Assembly: GCA_033675545.1 (NCBI GenBank)
Contig: JAWDGP010007228.1
Span: 38,788-102,787, forward strand
DNA: 64,000 bases
Reading direction: 5' to 3'
Source: Elysia crispata
Lineage: Eukaryota; Mollusca; Gastropoda; Plakobranchidae
Part shown: positions 12,480 to 24,344 of the stretch, in pieces
Layout of the letters: each line of letters starts with the position of its first letter
Numbering within the stretch: position 1 is the stretch's first letter
Made by a program: the position numbers and the translations under genes
The notes under the pieces: generated by a model
Databases searched by the model: none
The model's input: only the letters and a program-made list of their open reading frames with translations
Told to the model about the DNA's origin: nothing

Positions 12480-12660
12480 TGGCGTCGACAACTCTTGGCA
12501 GCTAAGCAGCTCTCGGCTCGTGGGGTTCGGGTTCGAATCCCCCCTTGCTGGGCCAGGTGTGTCGTTGATTCCTTGAAAACATTCGTTGCTCCCTTGTTCT
12601 CACCTGCAACAGCTTATCCGCCTGTACAGTATGCTATGGTGACGCACTCTTTCTAATTTT
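12480..12660 (+). mobile_element. tRNA-derived SINE-like fragment
   Basis: A perfect RNA polymerase III B box, GGTTCGAATCC, lies near 12,528-12,540. About 35 bp upstream is an A-box-like TGGCAGCTAAGCAGCT. The sequence after the B box does not close a tRNA acceptor stem but continues into unique sequence with higher GC than its surroundings. A tRNA-headed SINE fits better than a functional tRNA. The family was not identified. Confidence 0.55.
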
Positions 12661-13835
12661 ATTAAATGCTAAGTTTGAAAAAACTTTTTTTTTATTAGTA
12701 ATAGTCTTTCGTTAAATCTATTTAAAGCACTGTTCGCATAGTAGTGAAAGAGCTCTATATAAACCGCTCTCCAAGGCTGTCATAAGACTTTGCTTGTTAC
12801 GTGGGTGATAAACTCTCATCATATAGGCTTTTATGTGGAGAGAATAATGGATGAAACTGTTTAGAGAGCTTACCTGTACCGAACTACGGTGCTTGTAACA
12901 TGAAGGCTAGAAATACGTATTTCATTTCCTTTATACTTTCGCATATCTACCTCAATAATTTTCTTTGTCCAAGAATTATATCCAAGCTTGTCACGACTAC
13001 AAACAATTGGACTGGGGAAAAACAACTAAAATTAGTGAATTGTCTTTAGGCGTCTTAATTTGTAAAGAGAACAATGTCGGTGTTTCAAGAGGAAAACGAT
13101 CTCAATAATTATAGAAGATTATTTTAATACTACCATAGCATGGCCTATTTCCCACTGTTAGAATTGTCCGCACTAGCACAGGCAGATCGGAAGATAATAA
13201 GCTGCTAAAATCAATGTTTTTTGTTGGGAACTTTCGTTCATCTTAGCCTAAGGAAGTGAAACGTTTGAAAGTTCCACCGGATTATGATTGTTTTTGTGGA
13301 ACTCAAAAGAACAATGGAATTCAAAAGCACAATTACCTATTGGAAATGTTTTTTTCTCTGTTTACTTTTTATTTCATGATCGTTTCAAGCATTTATAATT
13401 GTCCAGCTCAGGGGTAGATGAAAGTGTCGCAGCTATGGAAAATACCGAAAGGGTAAAGTAAAACGGATTTGTTTACTAGAGCAATTATAAAGGAAAGTTA
13501 ACAATTCAGATTTTCTTGAGGTGTAGTGTGTATAATTGCATACTTTTTTCTTATCAAACAAAAAAAAATATATACAAGTATGATAATTATTGATTAAGGG
13601 CACGAACTACTAGTGAGACACGTGTAAAACATTCTAGGACGACAAGGTTGTGTTTTTCTTGTTTTAATCGTTTTAATTGGAGTCCTGGTTGAAGGAAAGA
13701 TGTGATCTGGACCATTTAACTGATCACAACCAACCACACCTTTGTTTATTGGTAGACAGATTTGTGGTGCGAAATGAACTCACGCAATTGAGACTGTGGT
13801 ATTTGAGTTCTCTCTTAAAGTTTTTGTATCGTAAC

Positions 13836-13871
<36 letters not shown>

Positions 13872-14685
13872 TTTGTAATTGTTGTTCTTGTAAAAAAGAT
13901 TTTTTAACCAAAACGACTAGAGCTAATGTGCGGAGAAATTCTGTTTGAATTTGATTCTAGTCGATTCATTGTCTGAGCTTGCTTGGTTGCTTACGTAATG
14001 AATTTCTTTCAATGAGCTTAAGCTTGATATCTTCCTTTGTGTTAGGGAATAATTATTTTCCTTTTTTTTTTTTGGCTTATATATTTCTTTAGACATTTTT
14101 TTTTGACTCAAAGTTAAACATCTTGTTGGTCGCTGAGAACTAAGGCAAGGATTAAATTTCTTTAGTTCCTTTGTGTTTTATTAATATAAGGCGCGAGAAA
14201 AGATGGCCATAAAAGGCGAGTCAGGGTTAATCTGTACTGATTAAAAAAAATCATTCTAGAAATTCAGAGAGTTTTTATTTTATTTTTTTTTTAATCTTTT
14301 CTTATATCTTGGGCGAATGAAGGGGTGGGGGAACAGGAGGGAAAAGTTTGCTCCAGTAAAAAGATTTTAGTTCAGTCATTGGTTTCACTTTATGCAAATA
14401 TGTCCAAATTGATTACTGTTATTTTTTTCCTTAAACCTTGTATGCTCCAGTACATTATATTGCTGATAGTTTTTACTTTTGAATTGCCATTTCATATGCG
14501 GCGTGGAGTTTTTTGGTCAGAGTTTTGAGCTCCCTACTCATGTGTTGTGGCAATGTGTGTAGTAGTTCGAGCTGGCGTCCTGTCTGCGCTGGACGCGGTG
14601 AGAACGAGTGGAATAAAAGAAATCGACAAATCCTGTACTTTCCCAATCTGTTTTTAGATCCTTTTAAACTGTTTTTATCATTCTT
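12661..14685. other. Intergenic, no gene recognised
   Basis: AT-rich sequence with poly-T runs near 13,855-13,874 and 14,060. The short open frames here (for example 13,677-13,907 and 14,325-14,528) run into homopolymers and have no recognisable content. Confidence 0.45.
12867..12880 (-). other. Candidate 5' exon donor for the receptor
   Basis: The minus strand reads GGTACAG/GTAAGC with the junction at 12,874/12,873, a near-consensus donor about 1.5 kb upstream of the T-rich acceptor at 11,381. It could end a 5' exon of the two-exon receptor. No transcript evidence is available and the exon start was not located. Confidence 0.25.
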
Positions 14686-14790
14686 TTCGGTAGATGACTC
14701 TCGATTGCTAATCTGACTTAGGTCCCATCTGACTTTATCTACCGGTGACTTTTCTGCTGTTCACATGTGTTTCTACCTTGTATTTTTCTT
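14686..14790. repeat. Partial outlying copy of the 2-kb tandem unit
   Basis: Contains CCCATCTGACTTTATCT followed by a GTGAC/GTGGC and TTCTGCTGTTCACA context. This matches 18,045-18,115 (CTCATCTGACTTTATCTGCC) and 20,585-20,620 (CCCATCTGACTTTATTGATC). Only this part of the unit is recognisable here. Confidence 0.5.
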
Positions 14791-16259
14791 TTTGTCAGGT
14801 TAATATTCCTTTGTTACCCGTTCAAGACATAATCAAAACTTTCCACTGCGCAGCGCCTACATGTAGGCTTTGCTGTGAGTGTAATCTGGCTTCTGCGATG
14901 CGATGCGCATAAAATAATGTGGGCGATGAGGCCTCTTGCCGGGTGTTGCGGCGCCCATAAAATTATGTGTTTATTGGCAAGCCTATTGAAAACGTCATCA
15001 TCTTATAAAAGCCTTAGCTCAGTTACTAGGTAGACTTTGTATCTTTTCTCAGAATACCAACTAGGGATGTATGTTGGCACTATGTTACAAGGTGGGTACT
15101 TGAGTTTACTGACTTGTGGAGAATCTGTGGCCTCCGCATGTGGTTGTTACAACGCCCGGATAGCAAATAAAAACTAGGCAGTGGTGATTCTACCACACGG
15201 CCTTTTCTTTACCCCTTAATTTCCTCCCGTTCCAACCCCTCCACTACCCTCAATACAGAGGTGTGTGTTTTCGTATGGTATCAGACTTAATCTTTGTTGT
15301 TGGTGATTTTTTTATGAGCTGTCACTATGTGCTAAAGGTAAGAAAACAGTCTGTAGTTTAAATTGTTAAACGAATGTTTTACTTTATTTCGCCTAAGCTA
15401 TCGAGACAATTAATAGGCAAGCGCCTGACGAGTCTCAAGGGCAAATCTTGTTAGTTTAGTTAATTCACTTCTTTCTCCTTTATTATCTCACTGTACCATC
15501 CCTTCTCACTCTCTTTGCTCAGTTATAATGGGACTGCCCGTATTTAGTTGTATCTGTATGGTTTCTTAGTTCCTTTGATTTCTTGAGGATTTAGCTTAGA
15601 TGGAAGAGCGAGCAAGACACAAGGGTTTGTTTGTTCTGAATAAGTTATACTCTTTCCCTGCTTTATTCTCATCCCCCGTCACACCCTCACACAAGTTAAT
15701 TACCTATAGATTCCTCGTTTACTTTCATCACAAATCTAATCTTTCAGCAAAGAGAATGTATGTTAATTTCTTAACTGAAAATATAGTATTCAATCAAGCT
15801 CTCTTTGAAAAAAAAATATATATGATATATATGAATATATCTTCGAATTCATCCCTTTTTTTTAATTCTTTAAAACTATCAAATATGCATTTAAAACAAA
15901 AAAGGTATCAAGTTTCCAAAAATAATGTTACTTATAATTTGCTTTGACAATAAAAACCTAGCTAGACTTTTTTTTTAATTATAAAATGCAATAAGTACAG
16001 TAAAAACACAGTATAGATATTCTGTAGTGCTTCATACACAGTCCAGAAAGCTGACTGGCTGTGGCAGCAGCACTGTTTTTCTCCCTTGTCGACGTGTAAC
16101 CATAAAAGCAGGAGCAGGCATTGGCATAGGAGCTCTTTTCAATACTTCAATAAATTATCACACAATCATGTTTGGAAAGCTTGCAATCTTTATTATTTTC
16201 TTCTTCTGTTTCTTAAATGATAATCTGCATACGTCTGTTTACTATTTCTGAGACCGTTT
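14791..16259. other. Intergenic, unassigned
   Basis: A relatively GC-rich patch at about 14,850-15,230 includes a TATAAAAG word near 15,003 and an AATAAAAAC word near 15,168. It could be a short unrecognised gene or promoter, but no family was seen. The frame at 16,027-16,251 has a glycine-rich start (AGAGIGIGAL) vaguely like a proteolipid helix; this is not enough to call it a gene. Confidence 0.35.
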
Positions 16260-19200
16260 TCTATTTTATCTATGTCTAATTCATTCCACATTTTCTTATA
16301 GGCTTTTTTTTTTGCTGTCAGAGTTCTAAATTCCTTGATCATTGTATTTATTCAAATGACACACCCATCCATTTCTTAATGTACTGTGTGGTGTCATATT
16401 TCTAGCAGCTGTCAATAGAACTTGCTGTGCATGTGTGTCTGGACCCATCCTTTCATCTACGGTCATCAGTATCTCAAACTTTTTCCATTGTCTTGGTGAG
16501 ATCAAATCATTAAACTTCTTGTGATTTCTTTATCTTCTTGAATTTTACCTAATTTATTTCACCTAGCGTTCAAGATATCTTCAAGAGATCGAACATAAAA
16601 TTTGTATAATTTGTTCTTTAGAGTTCATCGACTGTGCAAGACTTATAGCAACTTTGTGTCCGAATCCAGGAATCCACTATCACCACAGGAAGTAGATATT
16701 CGGTGGTCAGTCCTTGAACAACTGACTTGACAGTATCATCAAGAGTCTTGGTGCTCTCTGAAGAAAACCACACGTTTGTCAAATCAAGCAGGTCTATGAT
16801 CTCATGAATTTAGAACCAGCAGTAAAAGGTACATGTTTAACAGTGACAGATGGACAAAAACCATCCTTGGATCAGTACGTTTTGGCTCTATAATAAATGG
16901 GATCAAATCTATGACAACATTATGATTGATTTTAGCACTTATTAATTACTGAAGCGAAATTATAGATATAAATAAATTTTACTCTTCCATATCTCAGCAG
17001 ATGATTAAAATAGGCCGTATCAAATCTCAAGTGCTGGAAATGGTGAAAGGCCATGTTTTGCGCGAAGACCTTTAAATTTCACAAGGATTGCAGCTGATGC
17101 TTTGAAATGGAAAAGACTCTACCTAATAATTTCATACTCAGAAGTTGGTACCGCAATGATTTAAAAAATAACCTTGTACCCTAGGGAGCTCCGAGCTCCA
17201 AACAAAATTTAAAGAGCCTAACTCGGTGTAAGGTGCTCCTTACCTGGTTTAAAATGCTCGCCTAAATGTTGATTCGCTGATGCCACTAAGTACCTTACAG
17301 GTCAGTTAAAATTGTGAATATTCAAGCCACAAGTTTGAAACGCAACTTTCGATGAGCTGGTCTTTTGGAAAAAGTGATGATTTTTTTCCCGCGGTTAAAA
17401 AAATGAGGCAATATTTTCTCTACTGTCTAAGTCGATAATTTCTCTCTTGAGTTTGGGCCTGACTCTATTGCTTCGTAGCCAACAGTTTTATCTGCTGAGT
17501 TTGTGACTGCCTCACAGTCTTAAGCCAATTGTCTCTTGATCTGGTGACTTTCTCTACTGTTTTAAATTTATACTCAAGTTCAACAATTCTCTAAAAGATT
17601 GTGACTTTCTCCAATGTTTCCTCCTTCAAAATACATTTGTTTTCTCTGTTTTTAGTGATTTCTTCACTCTTTCTTCGTAAATCTTTTTCCACTGTACCAT
17701 TTCTCGAAGTAAATCACTTGCCTCTGGTTTCAATAACATTCTTCACTCTAGAAAGTCTGTCATTTTTCTCTGCAGTTGGTTGCTTTCTCTATTATTCCAA
17801 ACTAAACCATTTCTGTCTGAAATGAATAATTTCTTTTACTCAGTAATAGTGAATCATATCTCTGAAACTGGAGACATTCGCAACTCTGGCTGAGTGGATT
17901 GTTTCTCTCTGGATTCATCCTCTTTCTCAAGTCTATGAAAGTCAATCGTTTTCTCTTTTGCGTCAGTGGCCATCCCCACCTCTCTGTTTTAAACATTCTG
18001 TGGAAGTGTCATCATTTTCCTGTCTCATTCTATTGCTGGTCTGTCTCAGATCTCATCTGACTTTATCTGCCTGTGGCTCTACTTCTGTTACACAGTTTAG
18101 ATTGTAGATTCCATTCTGCACCGTTAATCACACTCTAATATCCCCTTCATCTGCCCATAATGTCTTTGCTATCTGTCTGAATCTTGATGGTTTTTTTTAA
18201 GCATATTTCAATAGCTTAATCTATGACTTCCCATTAAAGCATAATTGTTTATTCTTTTTTCAATTTCTTATCGTAGGATACCCCATTCTCTTTCAGGTCT
18301 TTTGTTTTAATCCCTTGACCAACCCTCAGATGTTTAAAAATTACACTTGGCCTTTTCCTTGCTGTCCTTTGGTATCATTGATACTTCTTGCTGTTCTTAA
18401 TAGAATTCACTGGATCAGTATGCGTGTGGCTAGCTCATCTGATCTGATCTTTTTGCCCTATCGTTATCATTATCTCAAATTTCTTCCAGCTTCTGCTCTT
18501 TATCGTCTTCAATTTTACTTGTACTTTTTTTTAAAAAAGACTTTAAAGTCTATCGCACATTATTGAAAGAAAAATAGCGTAAGTCGCATTAGGGTCTTGA
18601 GTGGTCCTTAGAGTTTGTCTCCTGGGCAAGAAGTCAGATATCTTTGTCTTAAAGCACAGCACTCCATTATTAACTCAGGGAGTAGATATTTAGAGGTCAG
18701 TTTGGAAGTAACTGACTTCACAGCACCAGCAGAAGTCTTAGAGATCTTAGGGAAAAACTAAAAAAAAATGTTTGCCACGTCATATACAGCTCTGAGGTAA
18801 CAAGCATCTGTAACCATCAGTCAAAGATACTTGTCGAACAGTAACAGAGTGACAAAGACAAAAGAATGTCACCCTTAGATCAGGTGATTTTATTCAATAA
18901 TGAAATGGATCAAATGCTCTGGCATTATAATGTGTGGCTTTTCAAACTTATTAAATAATTGCTGAGGTCAAATTGTAGGTAATTTTATGAGTTAGCACTG
19001 TGAATTTTTTTTATATATCTCAACAGATGAGCAAAATAGGCTTAATTATTACATGGAAAACAAGTGCTCAAAATGTTGGAAGATTATAATCATTAGGTCC
19101 ATTTGAAGAAGACACTGAATATTTCATGCAAAAGAAACCGACATCTTTACATTTCTACCCTAGAGAGCTCTGAGCCGCAAACAAAATTTTCAGAGTTAAA

Positions 19201-21400
19201 CTCGGTGTAAGCTGCTGCTCACCTGATCTAAAATGCCCGGATCGATTTACTGATACAACATCTAGTTCATAGCTCAAATTAAGTTAAAACACAGCTGAAA
19301 TTCTGAATATTGAACTCAAAACTCCGAAAGATCATAACATTTGATGGACTGTTCTCTTGGAATAAGTAATTATTTGTCCCACAGTTTTTACAAATGATAA
19401 CTTTTGTTTACTATCTAAGTCGACAGTTTCTCTCCGGACTTAGGACCTGATTCCATTGCTTCTATGTCAACAATTTTATCTGTTTTGACAATTAGTGACT
19501 GTTTCACTGTTTCAAATCAGTTGTTTTTAAGACCACGTGATTTTCTCCAATGTTCCCTCTTTCAAAATATATTAGTTTTATCTGTGTTAGTGCCGTTTTC
19601 ACTTTGTTCTACAAACGGAACCCTATTGTCAATTTGCAGGGGCTGGGGTGCGTGTGAGTATTAAAAAGGCTTTCAAATGGTCTTGATATCTTTCCTTTTA
19701 CTCGCATGATCCAGTGATATGTGCCTCCGCCTATTCATCTTTATCTAGGATCTAGATATCTCGATAATTCTAATTATAAACATATCGATGGGCAGTATAG
19801 CATAGATATTCAGATCTAGATATTTTGATCAAAACTAGATCTAGATATAGATAATTCTAGAGGTCTAAATCTAGATATAATATTCTAAATGAGAATAGGC
19901 TAACCTCCTAGATCTGGATTCGACAGTCAAGCTCATTCCAACTGCCACGAGATTCAAAATCAAAACAAATGTTGTGTTCGTTTCGCGTTTAAACAAAATG
20001 TAGATATGCACGACTAATTAAAATGTCTACCTAGCTCAATGGTTTGTCTCGCATGCTTAATAGGTTTAATAGTGTTTTAAAATGTCATTTTGTTAATCTC
20101 TAAAACAACTTTGCGTTTTAAAAATATGCCTACGTAAAATCGCCTAATCCAGAGTAGCTTTTCCATATTTTTTTGGATTTTATTGGCGACCCTAAGAAAT
20201 CTGGTGAACCATTACACTTTTTAGGTTACGATCTTTATATTATGATTGATCATTTGTTTTCTGAAGTTTGCGACTTTTTCAACAGTTCCATTTTCTCAAA
20301 GTAAATCACTTGTCAGTGGAGTCGATATCTTTCTCAACACTACAAAACTTTGGTCTTTTTTTTCTATTATTTCAAACTTGTTCATAGCTCTTTGAATTCA
20401 ACTACCGCCTTGACATAGTAAAAGTGAATCATTAATTTTCTTGCTGAAAGTAGTGACATCCTCAACTCTGTCTCAGCTAACTATTTCTCTTTCGTGTCAG
20501 TGACATCTCTTGTGTATCTTCCCCTTTTAACAACTCTATGCAGAAGATATAATTTTTCTGGGATTTTTCATTGTTGATCTGTCCCACGTCCCATCTGACT
20601 TTATTGATCAGTGGTAATGTTTAAACCATTTGCAAAATTTAAGCTCAGTATACTATATCTATGTTTATTTGCATTGTTGCTCTGCAATTCTTTTTGCCTT
20701 TTCTGAGATTGTTTTCGAAGAGTTTGACTTATTTTATTTGTAATAGTTATTTGTCTTGTAGGCTACCCCGTTTTTCTTCAGGTTTCGAAATCCCTGGATC
20801 AGCCCAGGTGTTTGAATGGTACACCCGGCCTTTTCCTCGTGGTCCTTTTTGGCCTGATATTTCTAGCTGTTCTTAATAGAATTTGTTTGTATCAGTAAGT
20901 GTGTGGCTAGCTCATCTGGTCTGATCTTTTTTCTCTGTCGCTATCAGGATCGCAAATTTGTTCCAGTGTCTGGGTGAAATTGCAGCTTCTGCTCTTTATC
21001 TTGTTCAATTTTATTATTAATTTTGTCACATACAGTTTAAGACCTGTAGCACAGGTATAATATTAAAACACTGTAAGTCACATTTGGGACTTCGGTGGTC
21101 CTTAGAGTTCATCGGCTGGTCAAGACAATGAACATTTTTATGTCAAAACACAGCAATCGATTATCAACCCAGAAAGAAGATATTTAGAGGTGAGCATGGG
21201 AACAAATGACTTAACAGTAATAGCTCTTAGGGACAAACTTCCCTCAAACAGTTATGATGTTACATCAAATTTCATCATAGGTCACAGATAACTCTGCTAA
21301 CAGTTAAATATTCACAAAGACAACAACTGTCACTTCTGGTTAAAATGAGTTTTGCTTCACATTAAAAGCTCAAATGTTGCGGCAACATTTATGTAATTTC
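16260..21400. repeat. Ancient tandem array of a unit of about 2 kb, three copies
   Basis: Unit boundaries are roughly 16,260-18,250, 18,250-20,740 and 20,740 to at least 21,350. Landmarks recur in order. A CTGGATCAGTA/GGCTAGCTCATCTG block is at about 18,410 and 20,900, with a weaker equivalent at 16,440. A CCTTAGAGTT...GTAGATATTTAGAGGTCAG block is at 16,615, 18,605 and 21,100. A CCCTAG-GAGCTC...CTCGGTGTAAG block is at 17,180 and 19,160. AAGTAAATCACTTG is at 17,707 and 20,297. The period is about 1,990 bp. The second unit is longer because about 600 bp (19,640-20,240) interrupts it. Divergence is high, so the array is old. No intact gene is visible in any unit. Confidence 0.75.
19640..20240. 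repeat. Insertion within the second array unit, TCTAGATC-rich
   Basis: This stretch is absent from the first unit at the equivalent point (about 17,670-17,690). Its first half is dense in overlapping CTAGATCTAGATA words (19,745-19,920). The same motif is scattered at 5110-5215, 48,115-48,135 and 60,965-61,015. No terminal inverted repeats were recognised. Confidence 0.5.
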
Positions 21401-22687
21401 TTTACTAGTTAAAGGAAAAGCAGCCGTGCAGTTGTTTCCGAAGCTTATCTGATCTGTAAGCACAAAGGCTTGAATATCAAATGAGAAGCAAATGATAAGA
21501 AATGCTCAATTGTCATCAAAAACACAACCGTAGTTTTCTGATTACCTAAGTTCCACTCACAATCAAGAACCAGAGCTTAAGATCTCTAAGAGACAATTCA
21601 TGTATATCCAATGTCAAGAAAATGAGTTATATATCAATAATTTCTCAAATTTTGCCTTCTTTACTCTAGTTTGCGGCATTAATAACAAATAAAATCTAGT
21701 ACAATTCTCATATAAATAAAAGATGAATTATAGTTCAATGAAACAAAGAAGAAAAGGAAATCTGCCCTTTACTATCTGTTTAAATCTTGATGGCTTTTAG
21801 AAATGATTTCAGTATTGTAGCTTGTGATTACAATTGTTTAAATAGTATGCAACCTCTATGCTGTGCATACTGTTGTTCTGTTAATTTGTAGTATTTCTCT
21901 GCATGTCGTTTTGCCTTTCCTTAGTCCTTTTTTATGAATGTGACATATCCTTTAAGTTTCAGCATGAGCTTTAGTCCAGCCTAAAACCTAATCTGAACCC
22001 TCCATAAAGATAGCCGATCTCTCCATCTGCCTGCGCTTTCTGGTGCCATTTCTCGTGCTTCAAACATTTGTTTCAGTCAGATTTGATTAGGTTGGCTTGT
22101 TATTTCTTAAAACTCTTAGCCTCTGTGAACCAAGTTTGTTTGTTATGCCAACTCAAACTTATTAATGACAATTCAGCAAAATCGTCACATCCCATAAATG
22201 CTCCTGAATGAAAGCTAACCATCTAGATATGCAGCTTTGAGAAATTTACTAAATTTACCACAAAAAAAATGTTTATTATTTTAAACGCGATCATGTTTAC
22301 AAGATGGTCCAATACCGGATTCAGACTAGTTTTAGAGAAAAAAAAGCGAGTTTTAGCTGTTGCTGAGATTCTGTCTGATATAAATTAGTTACTTTAAATT
22401 TCTAGCTCTTAGTGAAACTCAAAATCACCCATCTTTTGGGATTACAAGAAAAAATAGACCTTTAGACTAAACATGGTGGTGGGAAACAAGATTTTAAAAG
22501 AATATTTTTAAAAAAGGAAATAAAGACAAGGATCATGCTAATAATATACAATCTATTTTGAACTTCATCCTAAAATGTTAGTTGATTGAATATTTTTGTT
22601 TGTTTCCAAAATTCGATCCTCCTTAGAATAGTTTAACAAAGACTTTTTATAAGAAGCAAGAGAAAAAGCAATGTTATAAACAACAAA

Positions 22688-22698
22688 TTTATTTTATT
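22688..22698 (-). terminator. Candidate polyadenylation signals of the first single-exon receptor
   Basis: Two overlapping AATAAA hexamers on the minus strand, about 560 bp past the stop. The same pair is at 31,550-31,560 in the duplicated block, so they are conserved between copies. Confidence 0.35.
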
Positions 22699-23258
22699 TC
22701 TGTTTCACACTGCATGGATTTTGAATAAAACACAAGCTGTAGTGACAAAAAGTAGAATCTTGATCTAGTTTTATAGACAAAATCTAGTCAGAGGCAAATA
22801 ATGGCAAGTATTTACTAAGGTCACTGGGATTAGACAAATCTATATCACAACTTAGTAAACCTAATGAAGTCAAAAGCCCGGTACAAACCAAAAAAGAATT
22901 TTTTTTCTAAATTGTCTATGAGAAGAGAAACCAGCAGCCTTGTCGTTCAGTTTATCTCAAAGTATAATACTATAAGCACGTCTAATTGACATAATGTTAA
23001 GATCAATATTATCATAAGTCAATCGTACAACAAAACAGTTTACTGGATTTCTTGAGAAGTCAACTATTCTCATAGCACCGCAAATTATGACAACACTGTG
23101 GGAAATGTTTGGCGTCCTTGATTAAAAAAAAAAAATTTTTTTCCCTAGCAAAAGCGCATTAAAACGTCGCTCCACATGTTTACGTCTAGCTGTAAGATTG
23201 AAAGTGGACATTTGTTAGCCGTTGCCTGCATCCGAAACAAAATTCTATTAGATGCCTT

Positions 23259-24344
23259 TTATGATTTCACCTTATTATTGCAAAACATTGATTTCAGTTC
23301 AAATCTATATTTACTGTTGTACTTGTAATAAATAAAGATGTTAACGGACGCATTTAAGAAAGAACATGTGAAACTGATTTGAGTGAAAATGCCGAAAAGA
23401 TACCGGAGTTTTTTACCGACGTCAAGCTCCGGTTGAAGAAGACGGGCTGTAGAATAAAGCAGGAACGGCAACTGTGATAGGATGAATATGACACAGACCA
23501 TAACAACCGACTGTACCACTCGAGTCTCTTTGGATGACATTGTATGCTGGCTACTACTTTTCTGCCCTGGAATATCTGGTCTGTGTTTCATCCCGAGTGA
23601 TCCAGAACTAGTAGATTGTCGTACTTTCGATGCCTCCATAAGTTTGACATTTAGAATAATAACGCAGGCAATCATAATGATAAAAGCTATCCATGGTAAA
23701 GAGGTTCGGTTTAGCGTATCATTAACGAGCACATTGGTAGGGCTACCATGGTATCTCAAGTAAGCGTATGTTTGGTTAGTTAAGGGGTTCAGCCTTGTGC
23801 CAATGGAATGTGTGTATAACACGGGCATACGCAAGAGGATGGTGGAGAAGAATAGAACAACTACACTCTTTATTGTTCTTGATTTGGTAAACACAGACTT
23901 GAAGCGGAAAGGCAAGGCCACACATGCGCACCGCGTTATACCCAGGAAAACCGACACATACGCCGAGAAGTCATACAGAGTGAAAGCAGGCCAGTAAAAC
24001 AAAAGCTCTGTTATACCCATATCAAACCTCCAGTTCCAGTTTGGCGCAAATTTTAATATGAATCTAGTTGCTAGCTGTGGCGTCATAACGATGAGAAAAC
24101 TGAAATCTGATACTGAGAGACACAGCAACAGAACAGTAACGTTGTCGTTTACACCAGATTTGAGAAATACTAAGATATTCGTGATATTTGAAATGATTCC
24201 AAAAATGAAAATAATTAGCCAAGCAGGATTTAGTATTAGCTCTAAAGTCCCATGTTCGTGCTGAAAAGGCAATGTGGATATAATATCAGGTTTTGGAATC
24301 TCTGTAGTTAGGTTGTTTATCATTTCAAATGTTCTTACTGTCAT
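23259..24344 (-). CDS. Single-exon class A GPCR, gastropod chemosensory-receptor-like (copy 1)
   Basis: Intact seven-helix receptor of 361 residues. The ATG at 24,344 was chosen because the frame upstream of it begins with a TTG codon and because this start makes the protein align gap-free with the neighbour at 32,176-33,261. Helices lie near 36-61, 69-95, 114-141, 158-178, 214-236, 274-300 and 316-340. The helix 3 end reads GITRC instead of D/ERY. Helix 6 has SQLP in place of CWxP, and helix 7 has NIFIY (335-339) in place of NPxxY. Glycosylation sites include NLT at 11 and NQT at 190. By hand count 282 of 361 residues (78%) match copy 2. It lies in duplicated block A. Signal is presumed to be a small soluble ligand or peptide; the family assignment is by pattern and no ligand is known. 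Confidence 0.92.
   Translation of the reverse strand: MTVRTFEMINNLTTEIPKPDIISTLPFQHEHGTLELILNPAWLIIFIFGIISNITNILVFLKSGVNDNVTVLLLCLSVSDFSFLIVMTPQLATRFILKFAPNWNWRFDMGITELLFYWPAFTLYDFSAYVSVFLGITRCACVALPFRFKSVFTKSRTIKSVVVLFFSTILLRMPVLYTHSIGTRLNPLTNQTYAYLRYHGSPTNVLVNDTLNRTSLPWIAFIIMIACVIILNVKLMEASKVRQSTSSGSLGMKHRPDIPGQKSSSQHTMSSKETRVVQSVVMVCVIFILSQLPFLLYSTARLLQPELDVGKKLRYLFGIFTQISFTCSFLNASVNIFIYYKYNSKYRFELKSMFCNNKVKS

Noticed and set aside
12480..12560. Functional tRNA gene
   Set aside because: The A and B boxes are present but no acceptor stem or sensible anticodon arm could be paired; a SINE head is more likely.
16027..16251. Frame with a glycine-rich AGAGIGIGAL segment, like a proteolipid helix
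   Set aside because: Only about ten residues look suggestive; flanking residues and splice context do not support an ATP synthase c-type gene.
23482..23763. Plus-strand frames opposite the receptors (also 23,797; 24,058; 32,543; 37,800; 38,400)
   Set aside because: They are antisense shadows of the intact minus-strand receptor genes.
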